Below, one piece after another: positions 1 to 9,170 of a stretch of 64,000 bases of DNA. Positions within the stretch are counted from its first letter, which is position 1. Each line of letters starts with the position of its first letter. The DNA comes from Diabrotica undecimpunctata (Eukaryota > Arthropoda > Insecta > Coleoptera > Chrysomelidae): NCBI RefSeq assembly GCF_040954645.1, contig NC_092806.1, positions 162,746,328-162,810,327 on the forward strand. The letters run 5' to 3'. Both the position numbers and the translations under genes were made by a program. Below the pieces are notes generated by a model. It ran no database searches. It was given only the letters and a program-made list of their open reading frames with translations, and had not been told where the DNA came from.

Positions 1-199
1 TATTACCTATCCCGATTAGGACGCCAATTGGAAAATATTTTGAATCCACGATCAAAGGTAAATCGTACAATTTAAATAGCCTGAGATTGTAATTAATTAA
101 TGCTGATTTATTGTGATTAATTGGAGATTAGTTCATTTAATAAATATAGACAGGATTTTTCCTAAGTAAGCAATATAATACAATTTAAATAGCATAACA
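1..199 (+). repeat. 5' LTR, 3'-terminal 199 bp only
   Basis: Identical to 8378-8576 at an offset of 8377. It ends in AACA, matching the TGTT that opens the 3' LTR at 7174. The rest of this LTR, about 1.2 kb, lies outside the window. Confidence 0.93.
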
Positions 200-202
200 A
201 AA

Positions 203-220
203 TGGCCCCCAACGTGTAAA
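203..220 (+). promoter_or_regulatory. Primer binding site, tRNA-Lys-like
   Basis: Begins TGGCCCCCAACGTG, three bases after the LTR end. This is one mismatch from the start of the known tRNA-Lys1,2 primer site (TGGCGCCCAACGTG); similarity drops after 14 bases. It would prime minus-strand DNA synthesis. Position and sequence agree, but the primer tRNA is inferred. Confidence 0.7.
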
Positions 221-354
221 GCTTTGAAAAATATTTCTAGTTGGCAAATTTGAAAGGATAGGAGTAGACGAGCAGATATTTGAAAGTTTATATGCCGGGG
301 ATAAAGTGAAATATTATGTAAAAATTGAGGACATAAAGATTATATATTTTTTTT

Positions 355-416
355 AAGATACAATTTACCATAATTGATTTATTCGTGATATTGACAATTT
401 ATAGGTTACCATAATT
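355..416 (+). repeat. Leader tandem repeat, left part
   Basis: A motif of about 42 bp starting TTACCATAATTGATTTATT recurs here. It continues after the nested transposon at 3166-3290, where two or three more degenerate units follow. The nested element splits one unit exactly after TTACCATAATT. Confidence 0.6.
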
Positions 417-447
417 GAGGAGCAGACTTTCTATATGCATTTTGTCC
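417..447 (+). repeat. Left terminal inverted repeat
   Basis: 31 bp, starting GAGGAGCAGACTTTC and ending TTTTGTCC. Exact reverse complement of 3135-3165. Confidence 0.95.
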
Positions 448-756
448 ATTTTTTCAAATTTTCAACCAAAGGTGGCCTCGCAAACTATATGTATAGAGCC
501 ACCATTTTGTGTCACGAAAGACGTTCTAAATGCATTCTGTTGTCTGTAAATTAAATGAAAAAAATACCTTGGACTTTCTATGTGCTGTATGTCCATTGAC
601 GGTAGACGAACTAAATGAAGTTTGTCCGTGCGCTATGGACTAATTGCGATTTGATTGTTGTTGGCGGTCGTTGTCGTTATATAGTTGGTGTCTATACTGT
701 TATGTTTGTTTTATGTGCGTTTGTTTTTCCGATTTTCAACAAAACAATATAAAATA

Positions 757-2741
757 ATGGATGTAGTTGTGACAGGAGATCATGTAGTTGGTGATACGGA
801 CCGCGGTAGCAGAAAAAGAAAAAGACATCTAACTTCTAAAGAGCGTAAAAGCAATGTTAGGTAAGCTTTAATGACTTATAGGTTACTTTTGTATTTTGGT
901 ATTGTTTACACAATATCATCTTAAGTTCTTATGTTGCTGTCGTTAATATTTTAATATCATTCTCTTTTCAAGGCATTCAAATCATTATCCTAATTTGGAA
1001 CATTTTGTTGATTTTTCCTGTCATCACCCTAATCGAAAAGATTTTTGCTGTAATGAAGTATTCGAAGACGATGTTAGGACAATTAGAAGTATGTTTTATG
1101 AAACAATAAACAAAAATATACAGGATAATCATTTGGGACATTTTATGGATGTTGAAAAACCAGATAGAAGTCGGAACCGAAAAATAGAAAGAAAATCCCA
1201 CAATTTCTTTATAAGATATCATGTAAGTTTTACTGTAATTCTTTGCTGTACGAAATTTTATTGATTTTCTAGACCCTTGCTGCGTAATATTCTTTATTTT
1301 AGATTTGGAAGAATGGAAAAAAAATTTACATTTGCCAGAAATTATTCTTATCCATATTTAGTGTCAGTCAGAGACGCGTAAATACTATTGCTCGAAAAAT
1401 GCAATCTGGCAGTGGTATTGTTGAGAACCGTGGAGGGGACAAACGGTCTTTCAAGAATGTTGAAAAATTTGAAACTGTTAAAAAATTTATAGCCAGTTTG
1501 AAAGGACATGAAAGTCATTACGGGCGTGCTAAATCTCGGCGCATTTATCTATCATCTGAAAATAATATTACTATTTTATGGAATCTGTACAATCAAAGTA
1601 CTGCTGAGAATTTGAAAGTAAATTACAAGTATTTTAGTAGGATCTTTAATAGTCATTTTAATATTGCATTTGGAAGCCCTGCTACTGACGTATGTGGCTT
1701 TTGTGTCAGGACCCAAACTTCTATTAGCCTTTGTAAAGACAAAACTGAAATAGAGAAACTAAGAACTTCTCTACGTGTACATAAAATACGGGCCAAACAA
1801 TTTTTTAAACTAATGAAGGAAAAACCGGAACACACTGTTTCCTACTGTTTTGACCTTCAGCAGGATCAAGTCTTACCGAAAGTGCCCATTCAAGATGCAT
1901 TTTACGCCCAGCAGTTGTCTTTTTATTGTTTTTGTGTAACCGACGTGGATATTGAAAAGCCAGTTTTCTACACCTGGATGGAACATCAAGCAAAAAGGGG
2001 ATCTGCAGAAACAAGTTCTGCTCTACGTGATTTTCTTAATAAATCTGAATTTGGATCAGGTATAAAACAGTTAACACTATTCGCAGATGGTTGTGCGGGC
2101 AGAATAAAAATGCACATATGATGCATATGCTCATGCTATGGTTATACAGAGATGCCCCACAAAATATTAAATATGTGGTACTTATTTTTCCGGTACGCGG
2201 ACATTCATATTTGCCAGCGGACCGTGTTTTCGGGCAAATAGAAAAAGTTACACGATCCTACAGTACAATAAAAACCCCTACACAATATTATGAAATTTAC
2301 TCCAAGAAGGGAGAAGTTAAACAACTTGGTAGAGACTGGACTGTTTATGATATAAAAACTGCGTTAGCCTGTTTAAAAAAAATTGAAGGAATCAGTGCAG
2401 CCAAACGAATTATTATTAAGAGATCACAAAATAACAACAATATTTTGCTTAAGACCGAACTGTTCTACAGAAATGATCCATCCAAACAATTCCAAACATT
2501 ATTGAAACGTGGAAAGAAGCTTTTGACTTTACACTTACCTGCTGTAGAACTCCAAAACGAAATTAAACCAAAAAAACTCCAGAGTCTGTCGAAACTATTA
2601 GTGGAACCATCAGGGGTGAATTGGGTCAACGATCCTGAGCTAACATGGTTACAACCAATTCTTTCTGACACTGGTGAGCAAAATGACAATCAAGTTAACC
2701 TTGGTGAAACTGAGGATGATGACGTTATCAAAGGAGCTTGA
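757..2741 (+). pseudogene. DUF7869-like DDE transposase, three exons, one frameshift
   Basis: Likely exons are 757-860, 973-1222 and 1303-2741, with GTAAGC and GTAAGT donors and pyrimidine-rich AG acceptors. Reading phase is kept across both junctions and yields roughly 597 residues. The N-terminus is basic (RKRKRH). Exon 2 is rich in His and Cys (SCHHPN, DFCCNE) and may bind zinc. The core has FDLQQ, then FADGC followed by a QNKN-like stretch, then GHSYLPADRVFGQIEK. These Asp and Glu positions fit a DDE/RNase H-fold transposase and match the DUF7869-type arthropod proteins I recall. A one-base loss near 2098, inside the second acidic motif, moves the frame. Everything after it is open to the stop at 2739-2741. 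The product would act in the nucleus on the element's own ends. Confidence 0.75.
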
Positions 2742-3134
2742 GTGCTGTGATTGCAATGACGATGACCATGGGGACCTTTATGATATGTAAAATGCCATTA
2801 TTGTTCCATTCATTTTTAAACATTAATTTGTATTTAAAAATAAAATACTATTTTTATGAAGCTACTTGAGTTTTTTTACATCGTTACTACCAAAAGTCTG
2901 TCATACCGCTTGGTGTAGACAATCAAACTGCGTTTTGTCCAAAGATGACAATCTAAATGCAGTTTGTCCAACAGTTTTTTCAAGTTTTTTGGGATATTAT
3001 CAATACTAGATTTTTAGCATGTAGGTATAATATTTGAATGATTTTTCATCTATATTTTAGGTATATCAGTTTTTCGTTCAATTCCTTGCCAAACGCATAA
3101 CAGTTTTTCTCTATTTGCCAAAATTACAAAAAAA

Positions 3135-3165
3135 GGACAAAATGCATATAGAAAGTCTGCTCCTC
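3135..3165 (-). repeat. Right terminal inverted repeat
   Basis: 31 bp, exact reverse complement of 417-447, followed by the AATT duplication. Confidence 0.95.
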
Positions 3166-3290
3166 AATTGATGTATTTGTGTGATATTTAAATTTGATAA
3201 TTTTACCATACTTTAATGATTTGATTGATTTTGACATTTGATATTTTACCATTTGATTTATTTGTGGGATATTGAAATTTGATACTCGTA
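3135..3290 (+). repeat. Leader tandem repeat, right part (with the TIR at its left edge)
   Basis: After the AATT at 3166-3169 the sequence resumes the split leader unit (GATGTATTTGTGTGATATT). Further degenerate units then start with TTTACCAT. This is retrotransposon sequence, not part of the DNA transposon. Confidence 0.55.
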
Positions 3291-3424
3291 CTCAAGAGTT
3301 ATTACATTTGAACAGGAAAAGTCCCGTTTGTTGCAACAGACCAGTAGAATTTTATATTTGGCGGGGAAATTATTGCACAAATTTCAAAGTTTTATATTTG
3401 GCGGGGATAAATAATCTAACGAAC

Positions 3425-4099
3425 ATGTCGGCCACAAGGAGTCAAAGCAAAACGCAAGAAAGGAAAGAGGATAAGATAGAAGAGGAAACAATTATTGATG
3501 AAGGATCGGATAATGAAGGAAATGCTACAATAATGGAGGAAAGAAAAGAAACAGGGATGTTAGAAAAATTATTAGCTATGATGCAAATACAGACACAACA
3601 AATACAAGAATCGTCACAAAAAATGGATAAAAATCAACTGGAAACAAAACACATAATGGATGAATCACAACAAAGAACGGAACAAAAATTGGACAATTTG
3701 GAAGAAAACCAAAGAAAAATGGAACAAAAAATGGAAACGCGTATGGACAAATATGAAAACGAAATAAAAGTCTGTTTAGAAAGAAGTAGGGAAGAAACAG
3801 AGAGGAAAATAGAATTGCAGAGAGAAGAAATCGAAACTAAAATGAAGGATATTCAGAGTATGCAAAAAAGGGAATTAGAACAGATAGAAATAAAATTTGA
3901 AAATGCGCTACAAGAAGACCGGAAAGAAACGGAAAGGAGATTTAAACAAATTGCAGAGATGGAGATAAGAGGAGTAGAAAGAAAGGAAGTCATCGTACAT
4001 AGCACAGAAGACGTAAAAGTACGATTTGGCGGGGATATAAGGAAAATACACCCAGTGCCTTTTATAAATAACCAAGGAAAAAGAAGAAGAACAGGATAA
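3425..4099 (+). CDS. gag: Gag-like protein, coiled-coil N-terminal part only
   Basis: The first good ATG in the frame is at 3425 (start MSATRSQSK), giving 224 residues; the frame is open upstream to 3272 without obvious conserved sequence. Residues 20-185 are almost entirely Glu, Lys, Gln, Arg and Met in heptad-like runs, a long coiled coil. A segment ending VRFGGDIRKIHPVPFI follows, which resembles the lead-in to a Ty3/Gypsy capsid domain. The frame then ends within about 15 residues. The capsid and the CCHC zinc knuckles that should follow are absent. The pol frame opens about 29 nt before this stop in the +1 frame, so a frameshift fusion is possible. As it stands the protein should not form particles alone. 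Confidence 0.7.
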   Translation: MSATRSQSKTQERKEDKIEEETIIDEGSDNEGNATIMEERKETGMLEKLLAMMQIQTQQIQESSQKMDKNQLETKHIMDESQQRTEQKLDNLEENQRKMEQKMETRMDKYENEIKVCLERSREETERKIELQREEIETKMKDIQSMQKRELEQIEIKFENALQEDRKETERRFKQIAEMEIRGVERKEVIVHSTEDVKVRFGGDIRKIHPVPFINNQGKRRRTG

Positions 4100-4145
4100 G
4101 GAACAAGAGAAACAAATTACGGACGAATCAGAGAAAGAACAAACG

Positions 4146-7028
4146 GTGGAAATGAACCTGGCGACGAAGAAAGGAAAAGGAAGAAAGAGGGGAAAAGGTC
4201 TGAAAAAGATCAAAGAAAAAAAAACCTGGGATTCCTCAAAAGATGAGACGAGCTCAGGAGAAGAAGATGGAAAAATTTTGACAAGAAATAAAAGCAAAAC
4301 TTGGGATTCCTCAAAAGAAGAGACGAGCCCAACAAAAAAAAACACAAAGGAAAATGAAGAGGACACAATGGAGACAGTGGTGTTTGAAGAAGACACGGAG
4401 TACACGGTGAATATGTGCGAAAAATTTGATGGGAGAGACAAAAAATTGATATGTGGAGAAGGCAAAGAAAATGATTTGCGTATAATTTTAAGAGACTATG
4501 AAACGCTGATAAATGAGGAAAACCGAGTGGCCACAAAATACGAGCACTCATTTGAGGTGAAAAACTTGAGAAATTTTCGATCGAAGACTTATCCAATTCC
4601 TTATAAGTATCGGCAAGAAGTAAAGCAAGAAATCAAAAAAATGTTGGAAGATCAAATCATTGAGAGATGTGACTCACCCTATATTAACCCAATTGTGATA
4701 GTGAAGAAGAGCAGTGGAGAGTTAAGACTCTGTTTAGATGCCCGAAATATCAACCAACACACAGTATCACAATATGAATCACCGTTAAATATCGAGGCCA
4801 TTTTTGGAAGGATCACGGGATCACATATTTTCTCAAAAATTGATCTAAAGCATAGTTTTTGGTTAATACCTTTGGCTGAAAAGTGTAGAAACTACACTGC
4901 CTTTTCAATTGATGGTATAGTATACCGATTTAAGGTAGTTCCGTTTGGATTACAAAGCGCCTGTGCAGCACTTGTACGAGCTTTGCATACCATTTTGAAT
5001 CACCATGAAGAGTTCATCGTCCATTACATCGACGATTTATTAATTTTTTCACAAGATATGCAGAGTCATGTGGAACATATCAAAATAATTTTGAAAGAAT
5101 TGGACACAGCGGGATTAAAACTAAACATTGAAAAATGTCAATTTTTTCAAAAGGAAGTGATTTATTTGGGTTTCAAACTTGACACCGAAACTGTAAGTCT
5201 AGCCGAGGACAGAGTAAAGCTCATCGACGAATACCCAAGACCAACAAATCTAAAAACATTGCGAGGGTTTCTCGGTACGATAAATTATTTCAAGAAATTA
5301 ATTCCCGATTTAAGCCAAAAAGAAATTCCTTTAATAAAATTGTTAAAGAAAGGGACAAAATGGAATTGGAAAGAAGAACAGGAGGAAGCTTTCAAAATAT
5401 TGAAACAAGAATTTGCTAAAGGAACCAAAATATATCACCCTATTTACAATTTGCCGTTTATACTCCGTACGGATGCGTCGATACAGAAATTTGCAGGAGT
5501 GTTGTCGCAAATACAAAACGGCCAAGAGGTTCCGATATGTTTTATATCTCGAGTGACTAAAACACATGAGAGAAAATACAGTGTCACCGAGTTGGAATTC
5601 GCCAGTGTACTATTTTGCGTAAACAAATTAAGGTTTTACTTATTGGGAGCTAAATTCACCATCGAAACGGATCATGCAGCATTGATACACATCATGAAGA
5701 ATCGATTGGTAAATAACAGAATACACAGAGGCATTCTGCTCTTACAAGAGTATGATTTCCAATTTCGATACATCAAAGGGAAAGACAACATAATAGCTGA
5801 CGCTTTAACACGGGACGAAGATACAGGAAAAAAGGAGACAATTACATTACATGTGGGATTGAATATACTGACACAAGACGAAGGGATATTTTCGTTAAAT
5901 GAGATAAGGACCGACCAGGAAGGCCTAGAAGAAAGAGAAAAGAGAAGAGCAGAGCTAGAAAACGAGATATTTTTTAAGAGAATAGACGGAAAGGAATTAT
6001 ATTTAGTGACACCGACATTGGCAGAAAGAATCATCAAGAAACTACACGAGGAAAATGGACATATTGGCAGTAGAAAGGTATGGCTTGTATTTAGGGAAAA
6101 CTACATCAGTCGACAAGATTACCGCATTGCAAAAGAGATCACACAGAAATGCGAAGTATGCCAGAAATACAAGAGCAGGAATTTTAAAAACGAAAATATT
6201 GCAAAGAGCATTGTATCCCGGAACAACCTGGACATTATAGCCATCGACATGTTAAGCGATCTAATTGTGACCACGCAAAGGAACAAGCATATTCTGGTGA
6301 TGGTGGATGTGTTCTCAAAATACGTAAAATTATATAGTTGCCGCACCACAAAAGGGGAAGAAATATTGAGAAAAATAGACAATTTCATCGCTACGGTAGG
6401 AACCCCAAGAAAAATTTTACTAGACAATGCAACGTACTTCCGAAATGATCGTTTCAAGGGACAGCTTAGAGAACGGGGAATCGAGACGAACTTTGTAAGC
6501 ATCAGGCATCCCCAAAGTAATCCTTCTGAGCGATTTATACAAGAGGTAACGAAATTTCTTCGTATTGCAACGGATGGTCAACATCGGCGATGGGACAGAA
6601 AATTGGGAGAAATAGAGATGTACCTAAATTCCATGCCAAGTACAGTAACGAAAGAAACACCAGAATACATCATGAAAGGCGTCATGCCGATAATACCGTG
6701 GGAAGATCCAGAACAAAGAGAGTATCGACAGGTTATAGAAACCGTTCAGAGGAGATTAAGAAGAAGCAATGAGAAATACATCCAGAGACAGGGTCATAAT
6801 AGGAAACGAAGACCAGTAACTTTCCAAAAGGGTGACAAAGTAATGGTAAGAGCATTAAGAGTGTCAAATCTTCAGACCGGTATTTGCGCAAAATTGATGC
6901 CTGTTTTCGAAGGGCCATACATAGTAAACAACGAAGATGGAGTAAACAGCTATGAGTTGAAACATATGGATTCTGAAAAGATCAGAGGTATTTATAATAT
7001 CCATGATGTATATAAATATCACGAATGA
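4146..7028 (+). CDS. pol: Pol polyprotein: reverse transcriptase, RNase H, integrase (no protease)
   Basis: 960 residues from the ATG at 4146; the frame is open from about 4071. Residues 1-120 are a charged linker with two SSKEETS-like repeats. RT spans about 155-345, with LRLCLDARNIN, FSKIDLKHSF and the active site YIDD near 293. RNase H spans about 430-560, with TDAS near 440, TELE and ETDHAAL. Integrase spans about 630-850: an H-x4-H / CEVC zinc site near 634-671, then catalytic Asp near 702 and 760 and Glu near 796 (PSERF). The DTGA/DSGA-type aspartic protease expected before RT is missing. The frame has no internal stop over 2.9 kb, so the element is young or was recently under selection. 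Confidence 0.92.
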   Translation: MEMNLATKKGKGRKRGKGLKKIKEKKTWDSSKDETSSGEEDGKILTRNKSKTWDSSKEETSPTKKNTKENEEDTMETVVFEEDTEYTVNMCEKFDGRDKKLICGEGKENDLRIILRDYETLINEENRVATKYEHSFEVKNLRNFRSKTYPIPYKYRQEVKQEIKKMLEDQIIERCDSPYINPIVIVKKSSGELRLCLDARNINQHTVSQYESPLNIEAIFGRITGSHIFSKIDLKHSFWLIPLAEKCRNYTAFSIDGIVYRFKVVPFGLQSACAALVRALHTILNHHEEFIVHYIDDLLIFSQDMQSHVEHIKIILKELDTAGLKLNIEKCQFFQKEVIYLGFKLDTETVSLAEDRVKLIDEYPRPTNLKTLRGFLGTINYFKKLIPDLSQKEIPLIKLLKKGTKWNWKEEQEEAFKILKQEFAKGTKIYHPIYNLPFILRTDASIQKFAGVLSQIQNGQEVPICFISRVTKTHERKYSVTELEFASVLFCVNKLRFYLLGAKFTIETDHAALIHIMKNRLVNNRIHRGILLLQEYDFQFRYIKGKDNIIADALTRDEDTGKKETITLHVGLNILTQDEGIFSLNEIRTDQEGLEEREKRRAELENEIFFKRIDGKELYLVTPTLAERIIKKLHEENGHIGSRKVWLVFRENYISRQDYRIAKEITQKCEVCQKYKSRNFKNENIAKSIVSRNNLDIIAIDMLSDLIVTTQRNKHILVMVDVFSKYVKLYSCRTTKGEEILRKIDNFIATVGTPRKILLDNATYFRNDRFKGQLRERGIETNFVSIRHPQSNPSERFIQEVTKFLRIATDGQHRRWDRKLGEIEMYLNSMPSTVTKETPEYIMKGVMPIIPWEDPEQREYRQVIETVQRRLRRSNEKYIQRQGHNRKRRPVTFQKGDKVMVRALRVSNLQTGICAKLMPVFEGPYIVNNEDGVNSYELKHMDSEKIRGIYNIHDVYKYHE

Positions 7029-7160
7029 AGATTTAAATTTGTATAAAGTAGATAGTAGGATAGGATAATACGTAGCATAAGTACAGATAGCATACAGGAA
7101 GTGCGTTTATTTTGCCTCGAGAAAATTTAGTTGCATAAATTGATAAATTTTATCGATTAC

Positions 7161-7173
7161 AAAGGCGGGGATT
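7161..7173 (+). promoter_or_regulatory. Polypurine tract
   Basis: AAAGGCGGGGA lies directly before the TGTT that opens the 3' LTR. This is where a plus-strand primer is needed. The core GGCGGGGA occurs three more times in the element (3360, 3400, 4028). Confidence 0.7.
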
Positions 7174-8572
7174 TGTTGTACTTTTGAATGTCCATAAGCA
7201 ATAAAAAACCGATATACAAATTTTATTACTTAAATAAAAATTAAAATTATTGATATTTCATAAAGACACGGGCATATGAATTTTCAAACATCCTGTATAA
7301 GACAAAATATGTATTTTAAGTTGTTCGAAGAATTGTTAATTAGGCCTCAGAGACAAGACTTTCAAATATTATCGATAAGAAATTTAAATAAGTCGGTGAT
7401 TGTGGAATGGTTTTACCCGGAATAAAAGTGTATATAGAGAGTGTTGAACAATAGACCGGGATTTGCGGTGGTTTTCTCCCCGAAAGATTATATCGGTAAA
7501 AGTTTATTAACAAAAGACATTGAATTGAGAAACAGGTATCGTTTGTAGCTATTAGTAAGAAATATTTGTAAAGCAGATAGATTTAGTTAGAATAATTAAA
7601 GAAGTTTGTTTTCTGGAATTACCCGAATGACGTTTTATAGAGAGAGTTGGGTGGTAACGATATACATCACAAGAGGTGGATGATTTTTATTGGTCAAATT
7701 TTGAATGCAAGGAGGTTGATTTTGGCTATGAGATAGGAGAGAGAAAAAAAGGTTGGTAGTCAGTTTTCGTCGTCCAAGAAGGAAGGAGCTTTGTGATTTG
7801 TGTTTGTTTGAAGTCCCGAAGACGTAATTTACCGGGTGTGTTTAATTGCGGTGTAAAAGCTGACCAGTGTGAGGAACGGGGTACAGAGAGATAGAAAACC
7901 AAAGGGCCTAAGAATATTAATAGCAGACGAAGCCGGAAACATTTGGAGATACAAGGACAGATAGGAGAAAGGTGTACGTCATCTGGACCACAATAGGAGC
8001 AGAAGCAGAGAAAGGATTTTTTTTTGTTGTGGCGTGGCCATAGAATTGCAACGGCAGAGAAGGAAAGGTCAGTCAAATTTCATTTAGAGCCGGAGTGTGA
8101 TTTTCATTTATTAATTAAATAAATTGAATAAATAATAGAGACAGTTAATTTTGCGATCACTTAAAAAAAAAAGGAATTATAAAAAGAGCTTAGTTATAAC
8201 ACATATTAAAAATCAATGTAAAATAACATTTGGGTCCATGATAGAAAACAACTTATCATATATTTAAAGTTAGTATATTGCAAATATTACAGGATTGATT
8301 GTTGTATAAAATTTCATTAAAATAAAGAACATCTCACATATAGTTCAGTTGAAATTCTATGTATTTTATTCAGGTCATATTACCTATCCCGATTAGGACG
8401 CCAATTGGAAAATATTTTGAATCCACGATCAAAGGTAAATCGTACAATTTAAATAGCCTGAGATTGTAATTAATTAATGCTGATTTATTGTGATTAATTG
8501 GAGATTAGTTCATTTAATAAATATAGACAGGATTTTTCCTAAGTAAGCAATATAATACAATTTAAATAGCAT

Positions 8573-8576
<4 letters not shown>
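7174..8576 (+). repeat. 3' LTR, complete, about 1403 bp
   Basis: Runs from TGTTGTACTT to ATAACA, with TGTT/AACA ends. The last 199 bp equal positions 1-199. A TATATA-type sequence near 7430 and AATAAA near 8320 are candidate transcription signals. No coding frame is convincing inside it. Confidence 0.88.

Positions 8577-8660
<84 letters not shown>
8577..8660. repeat. (AT)n microsatellite
   Basis: About 42 uninterrupted AT dinucleotides directly after the retrotransposon. It was probably the insertion target, which hides any target duplication. Confidence 0.97.
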
Positions 8661-8663
<3 letters not shown>

Positions 8664-9170
8664 ATTTAATTATTTAGTCTAAGCCATCTTCTTTCAAATA
8701 GAGTGTGTTACAGGGTAAATGGTTGGGCGCTAATGGATACACGGGAACTCACCACCAATTAGTATAAATGCCCTCGTAGATAGTACAAACTCATCGCCGC
8801 AATAAAAGCAGGGATGTTAAACTAGACCCGGAGAGATTTCCAAACTGATCACTGGCCTACCTGCACCCCGTGGAAGGTAAATGGTTGTAAACCGTTAAGG
8901 TCCGAATGCAAATAAAATAAGGAAGTTCACTGTTAAAAACCAATGCGGCTGATTTTGAGATTTCAAATCCATTTAGATTGGCAGATCCGTCAAATAGGAC
9001 ACTCACAGGGATACACCCGATATAAATATATCAGTTAAATTTTAAAGCAATTTAGGTAAGCGATTTAAAGGTAATATGCCTTGGAGCAAAAATGCTGGTC
9101 ATGAGTTTACCGATCTCAAGGATGCCGGTGATCAGTTTGCTATATCTCAGATGGTCTAATAATTTTATGG
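8661..9170. other. Less AT-rich non-coding stretch, possibly repeat-derived
   Basis: No credible ORF. GGTAAATGGTTG-type motifs occur twice (near 8714 and 8876), as do GGATACAC-type motifs. The composition differs from the flanks and looks like part of an interspersed element, but I cannot name it. Confidence 0.3.

Larger units (their letters stand above)
417..3165 (+). mobile_element. DNA transposon with 31-bp perfect TIRs, AATT target duplication and a DUF7869-like DDE transposase
   Basis: Both ends carry the same 31-bp inverted repeat, starting GAGGAGCAGAC, with no mismatch. AATT flanks each side (413-416 and 3166-3169). Removing the element and one AATT restores an uninterrupted unit of the leader repeat, so the boundaries are firm. 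Inside are a three-exon transposase gene with one frameshift, a poly(A) signal near 2837, and subterminal copies of a TAAATGCA-TTTGTCC motif near both ends. The 4-bp duplication and the DDE protein type fit the Sola group best among superfamilies I know; that placement is inference. Perfect TIRs suggest a young insertion. Confidence 0.92.
1..8576 (+). mobile_element. Ty3/Gypsy LTR retrotransposon, 5' end cut by window edge, carrying a nested DNA transposon
   Basis: The first 199 bases are repeated without a difference at 8378-8576, which makes them the ends of two long terminal repeats. Between them, in order, lie a tRNA-Lys-like primer site, a repetitive leader, a short gag-like frame, a pol frame with RT, RNase H and integrase, and a purine-rich tract directly before the downstream LTR. 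That order, RT before integrase, is Ty3/Gypsy. No env frame is seen. The gag capsid, zinc knuckle and protease are absent, so this copy should not be autonomous. Identical LTR ends suggest a recent insertion. The leader was later hit by a second element at 417-3165. Confidence 0.93.

Noticed and set aside
2091..2741. A separate second gene inside the DNA transposon
   Set aside because: It continues the same protein in the next frame after a single-base loss at about 2098.
3908..4596. Ser/Phe-rich - strand frames opposite gag and pol
   Set aside because: Complement of Glu/Lys-rich coding sequence; a compositional shadow.
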